Positions 34,878 to 44,441 of a stretch of DNA of 64,000 bases are shown one piece after another. The notes beneath the pieces were generated by a model. That model made no database searches, was not told the DNA's origin, and saw only the letters and a list, made by a program, of their open reading frames with translations. Position 1 is the first letter of the stretch, and every line of letters begins with the position of its first letter. The stretch spans positions 1,798,001 to 1,862,000 of the forward strand of contig CBDDKZ010000005.1 of the NCBI GenBank assembly GCA_965230415.1, read 5' to 3'. The position numbers and the translations under genes were made by a program. This DNA is from CBDDKZ01 sp965230415 (GTDB lineage: Bacteria; Bacteroidota; Bacteroidia; Cytophagales; JAAEPT01).

Positions 34878-35543
34878 TTATAAAGACTGATAAAAATTAA
34901 AACTCAACCAGATCTTACTTTGGGGATAATCGTTGATAAAAGAATCGATACGATAATCAATGCCACATTCTGCTTTACTCTTAGTAGTAAACACATAGCC
35001 TATAAGGCCAGCCCCTCTCAGTTCCAGGTCATAATTTAATCGAGTGAAGGAATGCAGGTACTCATTGTTAAATTTTAAGAAGAGCTCTTTCGGATCACTT
35101 GATTGACCATTTAACGGGAGTTCTGAAGAAAGCCGGTAACGAAAACGTATTTTTGTTGGTCCGTTATTTTTGAAAGTTTGATCACAACGTAATCGGTGAG
35201 CAAGTTTATAAGCAAAATGTTGTCGCACAAAATTAATTTGTTGAATGGCTCTACTGCTTAAAACCCCGTCTTCAACTCTTAGCAAATAACCAAGTGCTAT
35301 CTTTGTGTTTATCCCGATCTTCTTGGCGATGACTAATGAGAAATCTGTTAATTGATAATCATAATTAAGGGTTTCACTAAAGATAGACTGCCTGCCACTA
35401 GTTTTGAAGTTTGCAGACCAGTCTCTGTCTAATTTCTTGTTCAGATTTAATGTAGGGAGCACACCAAATTGTGTTTTGATCTGTGCATTTGCCTGTGTTA
35501 AAAACAGAACTATTGATGAGATAAGCAACAGACAATTCTTCAT
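34878..35543 (-). CDS. DUF2490-like outer-membrane protein
   Basis: 221 residues, signal peptide cleaved near TQANA. The body is a succession of amphipathic beta strands (FGVLPTLNLNKKLDRDWSAN, NFVRQHFAYKLAHRLRCDQT, FRYRLSSELPL) ending with KIWLSFNFYQSL. This agrees with DUF2490, a small beta-barrel family of Bacteroidota. No function is established. The preceding gene ends 1 bp upstream, so the pair forms one transcript. Confidence 0.8.
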   Translation of the reverse strand: MKNCLLLISSIVLFLTQANAQIKTQFGVLPTLNLNKKLDRDWSANFKTSGRQSIFSETLNYDYQLTDFSLVIAKKIGINTKIALGYLLRVEDGVLSSRAIQQINFVRQHFAYKLAHRLRCDQTFKNNGPTKIRFRYRLSSELPLNGQSSDPKELFLKFNNEYLHSFTRLNYDLELRGAGLIGYVFTTKSKAECGIDYRIDSFINDYPQSKIWLSFNFYQSL

Positions 35544-35544
35544 T

Positions 35545-36123
35545 TTAATATTCGATATTGTCTGTAATATTTTGAACTATGCGTGTTTTCTTTTCAAAAA
35601 CTCCCTGCTCATCAAACAAATATTCAAACAACTCATACGAACCATTGACTTTGGCAGCTATAACAATTTCGTACTTACGTACAATATTCTTTATAGACTC
35701 ATTCACATCAAAAAAATGATTGAATACTTCTTTAATCTCACCACTATATTGTATTTGAAGTTCCTGAAAATTATACTTTCCGTGTACATTGCTTAAATAC
35801 CTGCTGATATTTTCTGATGCCAAATTCGGTAATTCTTTGGATGAAATACCTACTTCGAGATCTTCAAACAAACCTTGCTCGGAAAACTCGATACTCAATC
35901 TTTTACCTTTGTATTGAGTCTTTGCTTCGTAAGAGATTTTGTGGTAACCTTTTTCTTTGTACCATTTGATTTTCGATTCATGAAGGATGGAATCCAATAA
36001 AGTTGCAGGCCCTTGAGGAACTTCACTTTTAGCAACACGGATTTCTTGTTCAAACTTGAGTTGTGATACTCCAGGATGAGCAAACGCTGCAAAAAGCAGG
36101 ACTATAAAGAATCTTTTGTCCAA
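35545..36123 (-). CDS. Secreted PepSY-like hypothetical protein
   Basis: 192 residues with signal peptide (MDKRFFIVLLFAAFAHPGVS). No ATG is available in the right place; the start is TTG at 36123. The body has two alpha/beta segments (WYKEKGYHKISYEAKTQYKG and KYEIVIAAKVNGSYELFEYL) that recall PepSY-like/DUF2874-type domains. It is translationally close to the DUF2490-like gene downstream, a pairing I recall from other Bacteroidota genomes. No biochemical function known. Confidence 0.65.
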   Translation of the reverse strand: MDKRFFIVLLFAAFAHPGVSQLKFEQEIRVAKSEVPQGPATLLDSILHESKIKWYKEKGYHKISYEAKTQYKGKRLSIEFSEQGLFEDLEVGISSKELPNLASENISRYLSNVHGKYNFQELQIQYSGEIKEVFNHFFDVNESIKNIVRKYEIVIAAKVNGSYELFEYLFDEQGVFEKKTRIVQNITDNIEY

Positions 36124-36228
36124 AGGTGTATTAATGTAAAGTGTTCTTCAGTTACGAAAATACAATCATCGTCAATATACAACGATTAAGAATACGCCTT
36201 CAATTCCATTGCAATTTTTTGCCGGTAA

Positions 36229-36267
36229 ATGCCTTAAATTAAATAGTGCTAATTTAATTTAAGGCAT
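36229..36267. repeat. 15-bp perfect inverted repeat overlapping a stop codon
   Basis: ATGCCTTAAATTAAA (36229-36243) and TTTAATTTAAGGCAT (36253-36267) with a 9-nt loop that holds the minus-strand stop (36249-36251). The right arm is the last coding part of the T9SS protein gene. It may be a 3'-end hairpin; no T-run follows. Confidence 0.65.
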
Positions 36268-38447
36268 CGAGTTGTTTTATTGCTACCGTCTTTGTAATGA
36301 AATATTAATTGGTAATAACCATCATCTAATTCACCTAAGAAAATGGAGCTAACCTCAGGTTTGTTAATTTTTTTAACAGTTGTTCCCAACATATTGCTGA
36401 CCTCTATGGTTTCCAAACTAATTAAAAGCACTTCGGAGAAGCTTATTTGATTCCTAAATGGATTAGGGAAAGTAGTAGGAAGTATACTTTCACTTAGTTC
36501 ATCTAAAGCAACCAGTTGTGTAACGAAAGTACGTTCTATACCTGAGGTGTCGTTTTCGCTATAAGTTTGAAACTCATAGTGACCAATATCGATCGGCTTT
36601 ACGGGCCAATACGCATTATCAACAAGGTCTGTACTCACATTGGTCCAATTCAGAGTACCCAATTTTCTGTAACGTAAATTCAGGTTTGTATGACAGAGAT
36701 AAGGTGACACATGTACATTTATGGACTCATTTTGTTTATAGGTTGTGTCGTCTAGTTGTAGTGTTCTGTTTTTGATATAAGCATTCACATCTCCAACGAC
36801 TAGTTCATCGATACAGAGTGTTGCTCCTACTCCCGACCCATCGAAGCCATACCCAAATGGTGTGTTATAAATGTAATCATCACCCGTTTGCAAAAATCCC
36901 TTATAGGCCCACTCAGTTGTATATCCCGGATTTATATGAAACTGCACCGACTGAATGTGCAGTGAGTCCACCGACCCCTGGCTTTGGCCATGATTACCAA
37001 ATATGTCGAAGAACTGTTCATTGAAATCGTGAACAAATACGTGCCATTGATTGTCTCCGGGAACTTCAAAGTGATTGTTTGCTTTTGTAGAATCAGCTAT
37101 CCATAAGTCTGTTCTGTTTCCAAAATGGGAAGAATTGTCATTGAATGTGGCATATACATGAACAGTTTCAGTCGATTTCATGCGTAATAACAGCTGAGGT
37201 AACAGTGCATCATCTGAAGCACCCGGTTCATCTGCGGACAAATTCAACAAAGAATCAAATTGAATGGCATGCCAGGCAAATGGACTGTCGAAATCCAAAT
37301 TTTCCAAGGTTGTTTCATATTTGAGGTAAGAAGCTTCGTGTGTAAATTTAGGAATATCTTCAACTGGCCAGGCCGGTCTGACTCCTCCCTGAAAAAGTAA
37401 AGTGTCTGGCATATCGCACAATCGGTCAATATATAGTTTACCATCGTTGGGAAGTACTTTATGTATGATCTCTGTATTATACTCGTAAGAAGTATCTGCT
37501 CCTATTGCTCTAAACTGGTAATCACCGTCTTGAGGTGCTTCAAAAGTCCACGAATTGTTTTCCATAGGCGCCTCAATAGTTGCCCATTCTAAAGCATCTA
37601 ATTCCCGAAACTGTAACTGATAGCTGCTTGGGTCATAATAGGTTTCCAATTTGACAGTCATATAATTTCTATAAAGAAGAGTTTGGTCTTCAATATTTAA
37701 TGTACTGATTATTCCACTTCTTTTGCCAATGCTAAGATTATCCATCCATAATTGGGCTCCAGTACCATCTGCAAAATCGTAATTCATTCCATACGGGTGA
37801 TTGTACACGCTGTCACTGCCAGTGGCTAAAGCGATGAATGATTCATGTGCCCAGTAGTCTTGGTAACCAGGGTTAATCTTAAAACGCACACCCATGATCT
37901 GAGTGGAATCTACAGACCCCATGCTTGAGCCGTATAAGCCGTAGCTATCAAAAAATTGATTATTAAAGGAGTATGTAAAAGTATGCCATTGCTTATCACC
38001 GGGAACTTCAATCCGCAGGTTGTTTTGAGGATTATAGGGTCGGTCTATGTATAAGTCGGTATTGTTTCCGTATCTACTGTCAATGTGCGGAGCTACCAGT
38101 GTAAAAACCACATAACAGTTTTCTGTTGCTTTTAAGTCAATAGAAAATGTGGGTAAAAGGGCATCTTCATCATGTCCGGGAACATGAGCACTTAAATTTA
38201 GTAAAGAATCAAACTTAATGGTCCAGTGAGAATAAGCGCCATGAAATAAATTATCCGGGTCATTAGTAGTTTCAAAAATGAGGCTATTATCATCAAGATT
38301 TAGATGCGGCATGCCCATAGTATCTATTGGGGAAAGGCCTGTGAATTCTAATGTATCGGGAAAGTCCTCAAATTGATTTTCGTAATAATTTTGAGCGAAA
38401 AGTCCTGCACTGATTGCAAGAAAAAAGCAATAAAGAAAGGTTCTCAT
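36249..38447 (-). CDS. T9SS-secreted protein with duplicated beta domain
   Basis: 732 residues with signal peptide (AISAGLFAQ). Two similar units of about 280 residues (about 20-260 and about 345-560) share FDTLxF-type starts, HxxIKFDSLLNLSA, VPGDxQWHxFxxxFNxQFFD and FxINPGYxxxWA; each ends in a short connector domain. A type A T9SS sorting domain (about 650-732, from PTTFPNPF) closes it. Function of the duplicated module is unknown; a carbohydrate- or surface-binding role is plausible. The last codons form one arm of a 15-bp inverted repeat. Confidence 0.85.
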   Translation of the reverse strand: MRTFLYCFFLAISAGLFAQNYYENQFEDFPDTLEFTGLSPIDTMGMPHLNLDDNSLIFETTNDPDNLFHGAYSHWTIKFDSLLNLSAHVPGHDEDALLPTFSIDLKATENCYVVFTLVAPHIDSRYGNNTDLYIDRPYNPQNNLRIEVPGDKQWHTFTYSFNNQFFDSYGLYGSSMGSVDSTQIMGVRFKINPGYQDYWAHESFIALATGSDSVYNHPYGMNYDFADGTGAQLWMDNLSIGKRSGIISTLNIEDQTLLYRNYMTVKLETYYDPSSYQLQFRELDALEWATIEAPMENNSWTFEAPQDGDYQFRAIGADTSYEYNTEIIHKVLPNDGKLYIDRLCDMPDTLLFQGGVRPAWPVEDIPKFTHEASYLKYETTLENLDFDSPFAWHAIQFDSLLNLSADEPGASDDALLPQLLLRMKSTETVHVYATFNDNSSHFGNRTDLWIADSTKANNHFEVPGDNQWHVFVHDFNEQFFDIFGNHGQSQGSVDSLHIQSVQFHINPGYTTEWAYKGFLQTGDDYIYNTPFGYGFDGSGVGATLCIDELVVGDVNAYIKNRTLQLDDTTYKQNESINVHVSPYLCHTNLNLRYRKLGTLNWTNVSTDLVDNAYWPVKPIDIGHYEFQTYSENDTSGIERTFVTQLVALDELSESILPTTFPNPFRNQISFSEVLLISLETIEVSNMLGTTVKKINKPEVSSIFLGELDDGYYQLIFHYKDGSNKTTRCLKLN

Positions 38448-38550
38448 TTTTGGAATGTTCAGGTTCTAGGGGGCAATAATCGTATTTTTTTTACGGATAT
38501 CAAAGACACATTAGTTTAAATGCTTCGTTTGCTTCCGATGAATTTTATAG

Positions 38551-39465
38551 CTATTTAAAAGATTTTCGAAATGCTAATGGAGACATAGCCGTTTTGCTTT
38601 TAAACAATTTACTAAACGATGAGGGTCGCTCAAAACCCAAGTTGTAAGCAATCTCACTAATCGACAATTGACTCGTGCTAATCTGGCTTTTGGCTTTCTC
38701 AATTAATTTATCATGAATATGTTGTTGTGTACTTTGTCCGGTAAGTGATTTGAGCATATTGCTGAGGTAATTGGGAGATAGATTTAAATTTTCTGCGACC
38801 CAATTTACGCTTGGCAACCCTTTCTCAATTAGATTCTCCTGATTAAAATAATTGGTGAGAACAGCTTCCAGCCTGGCCAGTACCTGATGATTTGCTTTTT
38901 CACGAGTTATAAACTGACGTTCATAAAAGCGTTCCGCATAATTAAGCATTACTTCCAACTGAGCAATGATAATTTTCTGACTAAACTGGTCAATAGTAGA
39001 TTGGTACTCATTTTTTATATTCCGAAGAATAGTTACAATCACACTTTCTTCCTTTTCGGACAGGAATAGCGCTTCGTTGATAGCATAAGCGAAAAAACCG
39101 TAATTTTTAATGGAGCCAGCCAGGTGTGTGTTCCACAAAAAGTCGGGATGTACCAGTAAGAGCCAACCGCTGGGCTTATGCCCAATATTGGGGTTGTCGA
39201 CAAGGCTCATCACCTGCGAGGGTGCTATGAATGTCATCAAGCCTTCATCAAAATCATATGCTTGCTGACCATAATGAAATTTATAGGGGATATTACGCTT
39301 TAAGCCAATGGTGTAATAATATTGTACCCATTTTATGTTTGCTAAATCAGCAGGATAAGAAATTTGAGTATAATCAACCAGGCTTATGAGTGGATGCTCA
39401 GGAGCGGGCAGGTTTGCAAATTTGTGGTAATCACTTATCCTCTTGAAGTGTTTTAATTCTTTCAT
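38551..39465 (-). CDS. AraC-family transcriptional regulator
   Basis: 304 residues from ATG 39465 (GTG 39492 is less likely). The C-terminal 100 residues are the double helix-turn-helix of the AraC/XylS family (WVAENLNLSPNYLSNMLKSL and ISEIAYNLGFERPSSFSKLF). The N-terminal part is a cupin-like sensory domain. It is 47 bp downstream of a short-chain dehydrogenase gene on the same strand, which may be its target, as regulators of this type often control an adjacent oxidoreductase. Confidence 0.9.
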   Translation of the reverse strand: MKELKHFKRISDYHKFANLPAPEHPLISLVDYTQISYPADLANIKWVQYYYTIGLKRNIPYKFHYGQQAYDFDEGLMTFIAPSQVMSLVDNPNIGHKPSGWLLLVHPDFLWNTHLAGSIKNYGFFAYAINEALFLSEKEESVIVTILRNIKNEYQSTIDQFSQKIIIAQLEVMLNYAERFYERQFITREKANHQVLARLEAVLTNYFNQENLIEKGLPSVNWVAENLNLSPNYLSNMLKSLTGQSTQQHIHDKLIEKAKSQISTSQLSISEIAYNLGFERPSSFSKLFKSKTAMSPLAFRKSFK

Positions 39466-39512
39466 TGTATTAAAATAAGAATTGGACCGCACTTAATTCA
39501 ATTCTTGTTAAA

Positions 39513-40271
39513 TTATAACATCATTCCTCCGGATGCTTCAATTCTTTGACCATTTATCCAGCCAGCGTTGTCAGAACACAAGAAAGATATGATACCTCCT
39601 ATATCTTCTATTTCTCCTACGCGCCCAAGGGCTGTGATATTGGCAATTAGTTGACGTTTTTCTTTATTGTCTCTATTTACCCCACCGGCAAAATCGCTTG
39701 CTATCGCACCCGGAGCTACCGTATTCACCGTGATTTTGCGCTGTCCAAGCTCTTTTGCCAGGTAACGCGTAAAGGCCTCTATTCCTGTTTTCATAATCGC
39801 ATATGCAGACATTCCCGGTAAACTAAATCGTGTTAACCCACTTGAAATATTAACAATTCTGCCTGAATCATTGATAAATGGAAGCGCTGCCTGGGTCAAA
39901 AAATAAACACTTTTCAGGTGAATATTCATCATTTCATCAAATTGTTCTACGGTAGTATTTTCAACATGATTAAAAGTCCCGGTACCTGCGTTGTTTATCA
40001 GATAATCAAAATTTGGTGATCCATTTTTTTGGATAAGGTAATCGCAGACCTGTTGCAGGAATAAGCTTCCGTTTTTTGGCTCTTTGGCATCAAAAGGAAA
40101 GGCAATTGCTTGTGGTCCTATGCTATTGATAGTGCTGATTACTTCTTTTGCCTGTGCGACATTACGGTGGTAAGAAAAGACAATATCAACTCCTTGCCTG
40201 GCAAGATTTATAGCCATGTCCTTACCCAGTCCGCGACTGGCTCCTGTAATAATTGCTGTTTTACTACTCAT
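39513..40271 (-). CDS. Short-chain dehydrogenase/reductase (SDR)
   Basis: 252 residues of the classical SDR family. The NAD(P) site is GASRGLGKDMA (about 10-20), with NNAGTG, the catalytic NISSGLTRF...YAIMKTG (Ser, Tyr, Lys) and the GAIASDF loop after the PG motif. It resembles 3-oxoacyl-ACP reductase-like or glucose-dehydrogenase-like SDRs; the substrate is not evident. It lies just upstream of the AraC gene. Confidence 0.92.
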   Translation of the reverse strand: MSSKTAIITGASRGLGKDMAINLARQGVDIVFSYHRNVAQAKEVISTINSIGPQAIAFPFDAKEPKNGSLFLQQVCDYLIQKNGSPNFDYLINNAGTGTFNHVENTTVEQFDEMMNIHLKSVYFLTQAALPFINDSGRIVNISSGLTRFSLPGMSAYAIMKTGIEAFTRYLAKELGQRKITVNTVAPGAIASDFAGGVNRDNKEKRQLIANITALGRVGEIEDIGGIISFLCSDNAGWINGQRIEASGGMML

Positions 40272-40471
40272 TGTGTTTATGTTTGAAATTACCTTACAAA
40301 GATGAGTAGAAACAATAGTACTTACTTTTCCGAATCTATGCTTCTTATGTCCTTATCTATTCTTTTGGTGATCGATTTTCTCATTTGCTCTGCCTTTATG
40401 AGATGTGTGGGTCCATTCGGTACTGAGCTCCTTAACAAAGGTGTTTTCTTCCCCCATTTCTTGACGTGCTG

Positions 40472-40993
40472 TCAAATCCGTATCAATCCCTTGTGACGCC
40501 AGAATCTGCCTTTTTTTCTCCCACTATAAGTAAGACCATAAGTAATGCGGTGCATTTTATCTTTAAAAGTAAACTGAACGTCAAAATAGAGGTTATGAGC
40601 GCGAATCAATGAAAATTCATTTTTCACGATTTTTAAATCTTCTTCGAAATCTTCTAAACCTATGGCTGTCGATTGCTCATTAATTAGAATCTGCCGTATG
40701 ATGGTGTCCAGATTATATTCCAGGCAAATGTGATTTTTCATGTCAATCAGGCTTGAATGAATAGCATTATTAAGGACATAGTTACTTAGTTTAATTTCAT
40801 AACCGAAAGGTGAATGAATACTGCTGATGGTGTCATAGTGTAGTTGTTTTTCGGTGATGACTTCCTCCTTAGTTTTTGCCACTCTCAAGTTAGGAGCTGG
40901 TGTAATATCAGTATGATCTGTAGTAGAATTTCCGCAAGCGAGAACCGATAAATTGATCAGCACAAACAGATGTATTTTGAATATTCGAAGCAT
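40472..40993 (-). CDS. Hypothetical lipoprotein, possibly frameshifted at the 3' end
   Basis: 173 residues with a lipoprotein signal (SVLAC, C20). The rest is alpha/beta without a family I recognise. Near the end a run of seven A residues is followed by KGRFWRHKGLIRI and a TGA. Two downstream frames remain open and protein-like for about 50 codons (to about 40302), so either an indel in the A-run or a stop mutation may have shortened the protein. If the frame is correct the protein simply ends at 40472. Confidence 0.6.
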   Translation of the reverse strand: MLRIFKIHLFVLINLSVLACGNSTTDHTDITPAPNLRVAKTKEEVITEKQLHYDTISSIHSPFGYEIKLSNYVLNNAIHSSLIDMKNHICLEYNLDTIIRQILINEQSTAIGLEDFEEDLKIVKNEFSLIRAHNLYFDVQFTFKDKMHRITYGLTYSGRKKGRFWRHKGLIRI

Positions 40994-41131
40994 AACATTT
41001 TTTGATTAATAACTTAGGAATTGAGAATCGTTACATCAGTTAATTAATGCTAAGATTAATTTTTAGTTGGAGGATTCATATACAATGTATGCGAAGATAT
41101 ACAAGTCAAAAAATAAATTGAAGGCATGCAT

Positions 41132-41160
41132 GAAAAAAGCTCTACCACAATGGTAGAGCT
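41132..41160 (-). terminator. Terminator of the STAS-like gene
   Basis: A perfect 10-bp stem (AGCTCTACCA / TGGTAGAGCT) with CAA loop and six T residues on the minus strand, 69 bp after the stop at 41229. Confidence 0.88.
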
Positions 41161-41228
41161 GCAATAATTACAATTGTAGTGTGCTTAGTCAATCCTGGCC
41201 TTGACCTGAAATAAAGACAGGTCATAAC

Positions 41229-41660
41229 TTAAATGTTAAGTTGATACTCTTTCGAATTGATGTTTTGTGCATTAAGATCAACTTGTTGCCCCTTGATCAC
41301 CCATAATAAACCAATTTCTTCCCAATAGTTGCTGGCAGAGGCATCAACATACATTTTTGTACCGTTTACGCCAGATATTTTGCCCAAACGCTTCATTTGC
41401 ATGTCAGTGATGGGCTGATTTGTTATAGTAGCTGAGCGAACGATTTTGTCCATAGTCTTTTTTTGGGTATCAACTATAATATGATGACACTCCTGAGACA
41501 ATGGTTTAAGATTTCGCATGTCTATTAGCAAACCAATTTTTTTGTTAATTCTTTCGAAGGTTGCCAATACTTCCTTTTGCCATTGTTTGATCTCCTCCAG
41601 TACTATGAAACCTTCGAATGTCAATTTTAATCCATAATTATGTTTTTCAATTTTGTACAT
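41229..41660 (-). CDS. STAS/SpoIIAA-like-fold protein
   Basis: 143 residues, soluble. The pattern of short strands and helices (MYKIEKHNYGLKLTFEGFIV, GLLIDMRNLKPLSQ, ATITNQPITDMQMKRLGKIS) recalls the STAS/SEC14-like regulators. The key phospho-acceptor Ser of SpoIIAA is not clearly identifiable. A functional link with the HATPase at 8778-9176 is possible but not supported by proximity. Single gene with its own terminator. Confidence 0.55.
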   Translation of the reverse strand: MYKIEKHNYGLKLTFEGFIVLEEIKQWQKEVLATFERINKKIGLLIDMRNLKPLSQECHHIIVDTQKKTMDKIVRSATITNQPITDMQMKRLGKISGVNGTKMYVDASASNYWEEIGLLWVIKGQQVDLNAQNINSKEYQLNI

Positions 41661-41924
41661 AGCCGCTGTTATTATTAGTTAATGAAAATTACGTGTATTA
41701 ATTAATACTTTTTTACAAGAGAAAGGTTTTAATAATTAACTACTCTTTAGAATATATGCTTTTAGAAGCATTAAAGGTTAATTAATAAGCTGAACATGTT
41801 GTAAGATTCACACTTTAAAAAGTGCAATTATTAGAATAAATTACACGGTATTTGTGAAAAAATTGGTTTCAATCGGTGTTATTTTGTAACAATATCAGAA
41901 ATTGTTGCTAAAAAATGATCAAGT

Positions 41925-41966
41925 AAAAAAGACCGGGGCAGCTAATAATTTGCTGACCGGTCTTTT
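41925..41966 (-). terminator. Terminator after the LRR gene
   Basis: AAAAGACCGG-(GG)-CAGC pairs with GCTG-(A)-CCGGTCTTTT across a 9-nt loop; T-rich on both sides, so it can work for both strands. It follows the LRR gene stop by 13 bp. Confidence 0.9.
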
Positions 41967-41978
41967 ATTGAACTACTA

Positions 41979-44441
41979 TTATTCCTTCACAAATTTCAGG
42001 GTACTACGCCGCCCCGAAGCACTTTCTAATTTCAAAAAGTACAAACCTTTTGCTTCGTTTATTGTTAGCGTAATTAAGTCGGTGGACTCAAATTGTTGAT
42101 TCAGAATTTCCTTGCCACGACTGTCAATAATTGTTGCGGATACCAGTTCTTCCATTTGCCCTAACTCTACAGAAATTGTTTGATGTACCGGATTAGGATA
42201 ATAGCTTAGGGTATTTAAATCCGTGGTTTCAACAGCCATTTTTGCATTAGATCCACTACAGTCATTATTACAATTGGTGCTAAACGAAACGCCATTGTCT
42301 ACAATCGTGAAATTGGTATTGGCAAAGGAAACATCATCTACTTCTATGCATGTTAAACCTGGGTTACTCTGTGCATGAAAGTCCTGTAAATTGGTGTTAT
42401 TACCATTTTTAATGTTCAGGCAACTCAGGTTATTGAGTGAGCAAATCAATATAGTCAAAAGTGGGTTTGCGCTTGCGTCGAGGCTTGTCAATTGATTATT
42501 AAAACAATTGACAAAAGTAAGTGCGGGATTCTGACTTATATTCAGATCTACGAGCTGATTATTGAAACAATTTAAATTAATCAGTTGGGCATTTTGTTTA
42601 AGGTCTAAGCTCTTTAATAAGTTGTCATCGCATCTTAAAACACGTAAATTTGTATTAGCGCTTAGATCTAAATCTGTTAATAAGTTACCATTACACAAAA
42701 GGTCTGTCATTGCCGTAAAACCCTCCACGCCGGTAAGGTCACTTATTCGCTTATTGCGTACATCGAGTACCAATTGTGATGAAATGGAGCTGGTCAAAAC
42801 CTTAGCATCAACTACATCATCGAGGCCTAAATCAATTAATGCTTGTTCAAAATTAGCGTCGGGGATGAATGTAAAAAGAGCGCAGGTGTTACAGTTTGTA
42901 CTAAATGATACCTGTGCGTCAACCATTGTAAAATTGGCATTCGCAAAAGACACATCATCCACCTGTATACAAGTGAGGTTGGAGTTGTTTTGGGCATCGA
43001 AGGTACTAATGGCCATGTTGTTACCGTTTTGAATATTCAGACATTGCAACTGGTTGTTACTACATTCTATAGATGTAAGAGAACTGTTTTGACTCAAATC
43101 GAGACTGGTTAAATCAGCAAATCTACAGTTTAATAGAGCCAGAGCTGTGTTCTGCGACAGGTCTAGCGAACCTAGTGAATTACCCAATACATTTAATTCG
43201 GTCAGTTTAGTGTTAGCAGTTAGGTTTAGGCTGGTCAACCGGCTATTAGAACAATCCAGCATTCTCAACTCACCGTTTGAACTCAAGTCGAGTGCGGCAA
43301 ATTGATTGTTAAAGCAATCAAGTGAGCGTAGTTGTGGGTTTTGGCTCAAGTCCAGATTGGTGAGTGAGTTGAAGAAGATAGAAGCATTTAACAAAGAAGG
43401 TAGATTAGTAAAATCGAGTGCTGTTATTTTGTTAAAGTGGCAGGAAAGGTTTTCAAGATTGACGTTTTGGGTGAGATCAAGCGCTGTCAGATTATTAAAA
43501 TTACACTCCAGCAACTCCAAATCTGTGTTGGCCGTAACGTCCAGTGAATTCAAAGGGTTGTTTGAAGTAATAAGGGTTTCTAAGTTACTATTTTGACTCA
43601 CATCCAGACCGCTGATCTGGTTCCATGAACAAATAATACTTCTCATGTTAGAGTTATTGCTTACGTCGAGCGTAGTCAGTTGATTGGATATACAACTTAA
43701 GAAACGAAGCTCAGGGTTTAGGCTCAAATTGAGATTACTAATGTCATTGGAATCAACACTTAATGTGAACAAATTGCCGTTCCGGGTTACGTCTATTGCT
43801 GTTAATTCATTTTTGCCACAGATTAAAAAACGTAGCGCGTTTACCTGGCTTACATCGAGTGTGCTTAGCTTATTATTGAAGCAGTTTAAAGAAATTAGGG
43901 CTGTATTTTGGCTTAAATCGAGTGAAGTTAATTGATTACCAATACAATTAAGATTTTCCAGTGCCGTGTTTTGAGTAACATCGAGGCTATTTAATTGGTT
44001 TCTAAAGCAGGTCAGCACTCTCAAATTTGGACTGTTTGAAACATCCAGGCTGGTTAATTCATTGTCGTTACAGACTAAAAACTCCAATGCTGTATTTTGA
44101 CTGAGATCCAACGTGCCAAGGCCACTATCAAAACAACGCAATGTGCTAAGGCCCGGATTTTGTGTTACATCCAGGCTTACCAGGGGATTAGCTCCACAGG
44201 TAAAATTTGTCAGGCTTGTGAAGTCGGCAATGCCGGTTAGGTCGGTAATACCCTGGGCACTCACGTCTAGTGTGGTAATAGAGCTGATATTTACGGTCGG
44301 AACTGACCCATCTGGTGTCCCGGAGTCAAAGCCTCGATCTATTAATACCTGCTCAAAAGCGGGATCAGGGATCAACGTGAGCTGTGCGAATACAAAATGA
44401 CAGGCTAGTAGCACTATCATACTTAAAGGAATAGGTTTCAT
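41979..44441 (-). CDS. T9SS-secreted leucine-rich-repeat protein
   Basis: 820 residues from ATG 44441; the TTG at 44513 is unlikely. Signal peptide: MIVLLACHFVFAQ. It holds more than 20 repeats of about 21 residues (LDLSQNTALxxLxCxxNxLT), in two blocks (about 60-480 and 590-710). Each block begins with a cap (LIPDPAFEQVLIDRGFDSGT; FIPDANFEQALIDLGLDD) and ends with CLNIxNGNNxxxxxF, LTCIxVDDVSFANxNFT. A T9SS sorting domain closes the protein (about 730-820). LRR proteins of this type bind other proteins or surfaces. The block duplication is visible in the protein. Confidence 0.92.
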   Translation of the reverse strand: MKPIPLSMIVLLACHFVFAQLTLIPDPAFEQVLIDRGFDSGTPDGSVPTVNISSITTLDVSAQGITDLTGIADFTSLTNFTCGANPLVSLDVTQNPGLSTLRCFDSGLGTLDLSQNTALEFLVCNDNELTSLDVSNSPNLRVLTCFRNQLNSLDVTQNTALENLNCIGNQLTSLDLSQNTALISLNCFNNKLSTLDVSQVNALRFLICGKNELTAIDVTRNGNLFTLSVDSNDISNLNLSLNPELRFLSCISNQLTTLDVSNNSNMRSIICSWNQISGLDVSQNSNLETLITSNNPLNSLDVTANTDLELLECNFNNLTALDLTQNVNLENLSCHFNKITALDFTNLPSLLNASIFFNSLTNLDLSQNPQLRSLDCFNNQFAALDLSSNGELRMLDCSNSRLTSLNLTANTKLTELNVLGNSLGSLDLSQNTALALLNCRFADLTSLDLSQNSSLTSIECSNNQLQCLNIQNGNNMAISTFDAQNNSNLTCIQVDDVSFANANFTMVDAQVSFSTNCNTCALFTFIPDANFEQALIDLGLDDVVDAKVLTSSISSQLVLDVRNKRISDLTGVEGFTAMTDLLCNGNLLTDLDLSANTNLRVLRCDDNLLKSLDLKQNAQLINLNCFNNQLVDLNISQNPALTFVNCFNNQLTSLDASANPLLTILICSLNNLSCLNIKNGNNTNLQDFHAQSNPGLTCIEVDDVSFANTNFTIVDNGVSFSTNCNNDCSGSNAKMAVETTDLNTLSYYPNPVHQTISVELGQMEELVSATIIDSRGKEILNQQFESTDLITLTINEAKGLYFLKLESASGRRSTLKFVKE

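Noticed and set aside
40302..40496. 64-codon plus-strand ORF (MSRNNSTYFSESM)
   Set aside because: Overlaps the 3' end and possible extension of the opposite-strand lipoprotein gene; no supporting features.
41979..44441. Regular spacing of similar 60-70-bp DNA units, at first glance CRISPR-like
   Set aside because: The units are the coding DNA of leucine-rich repeats; they diverge at wobble positions and have no spacer pattern.
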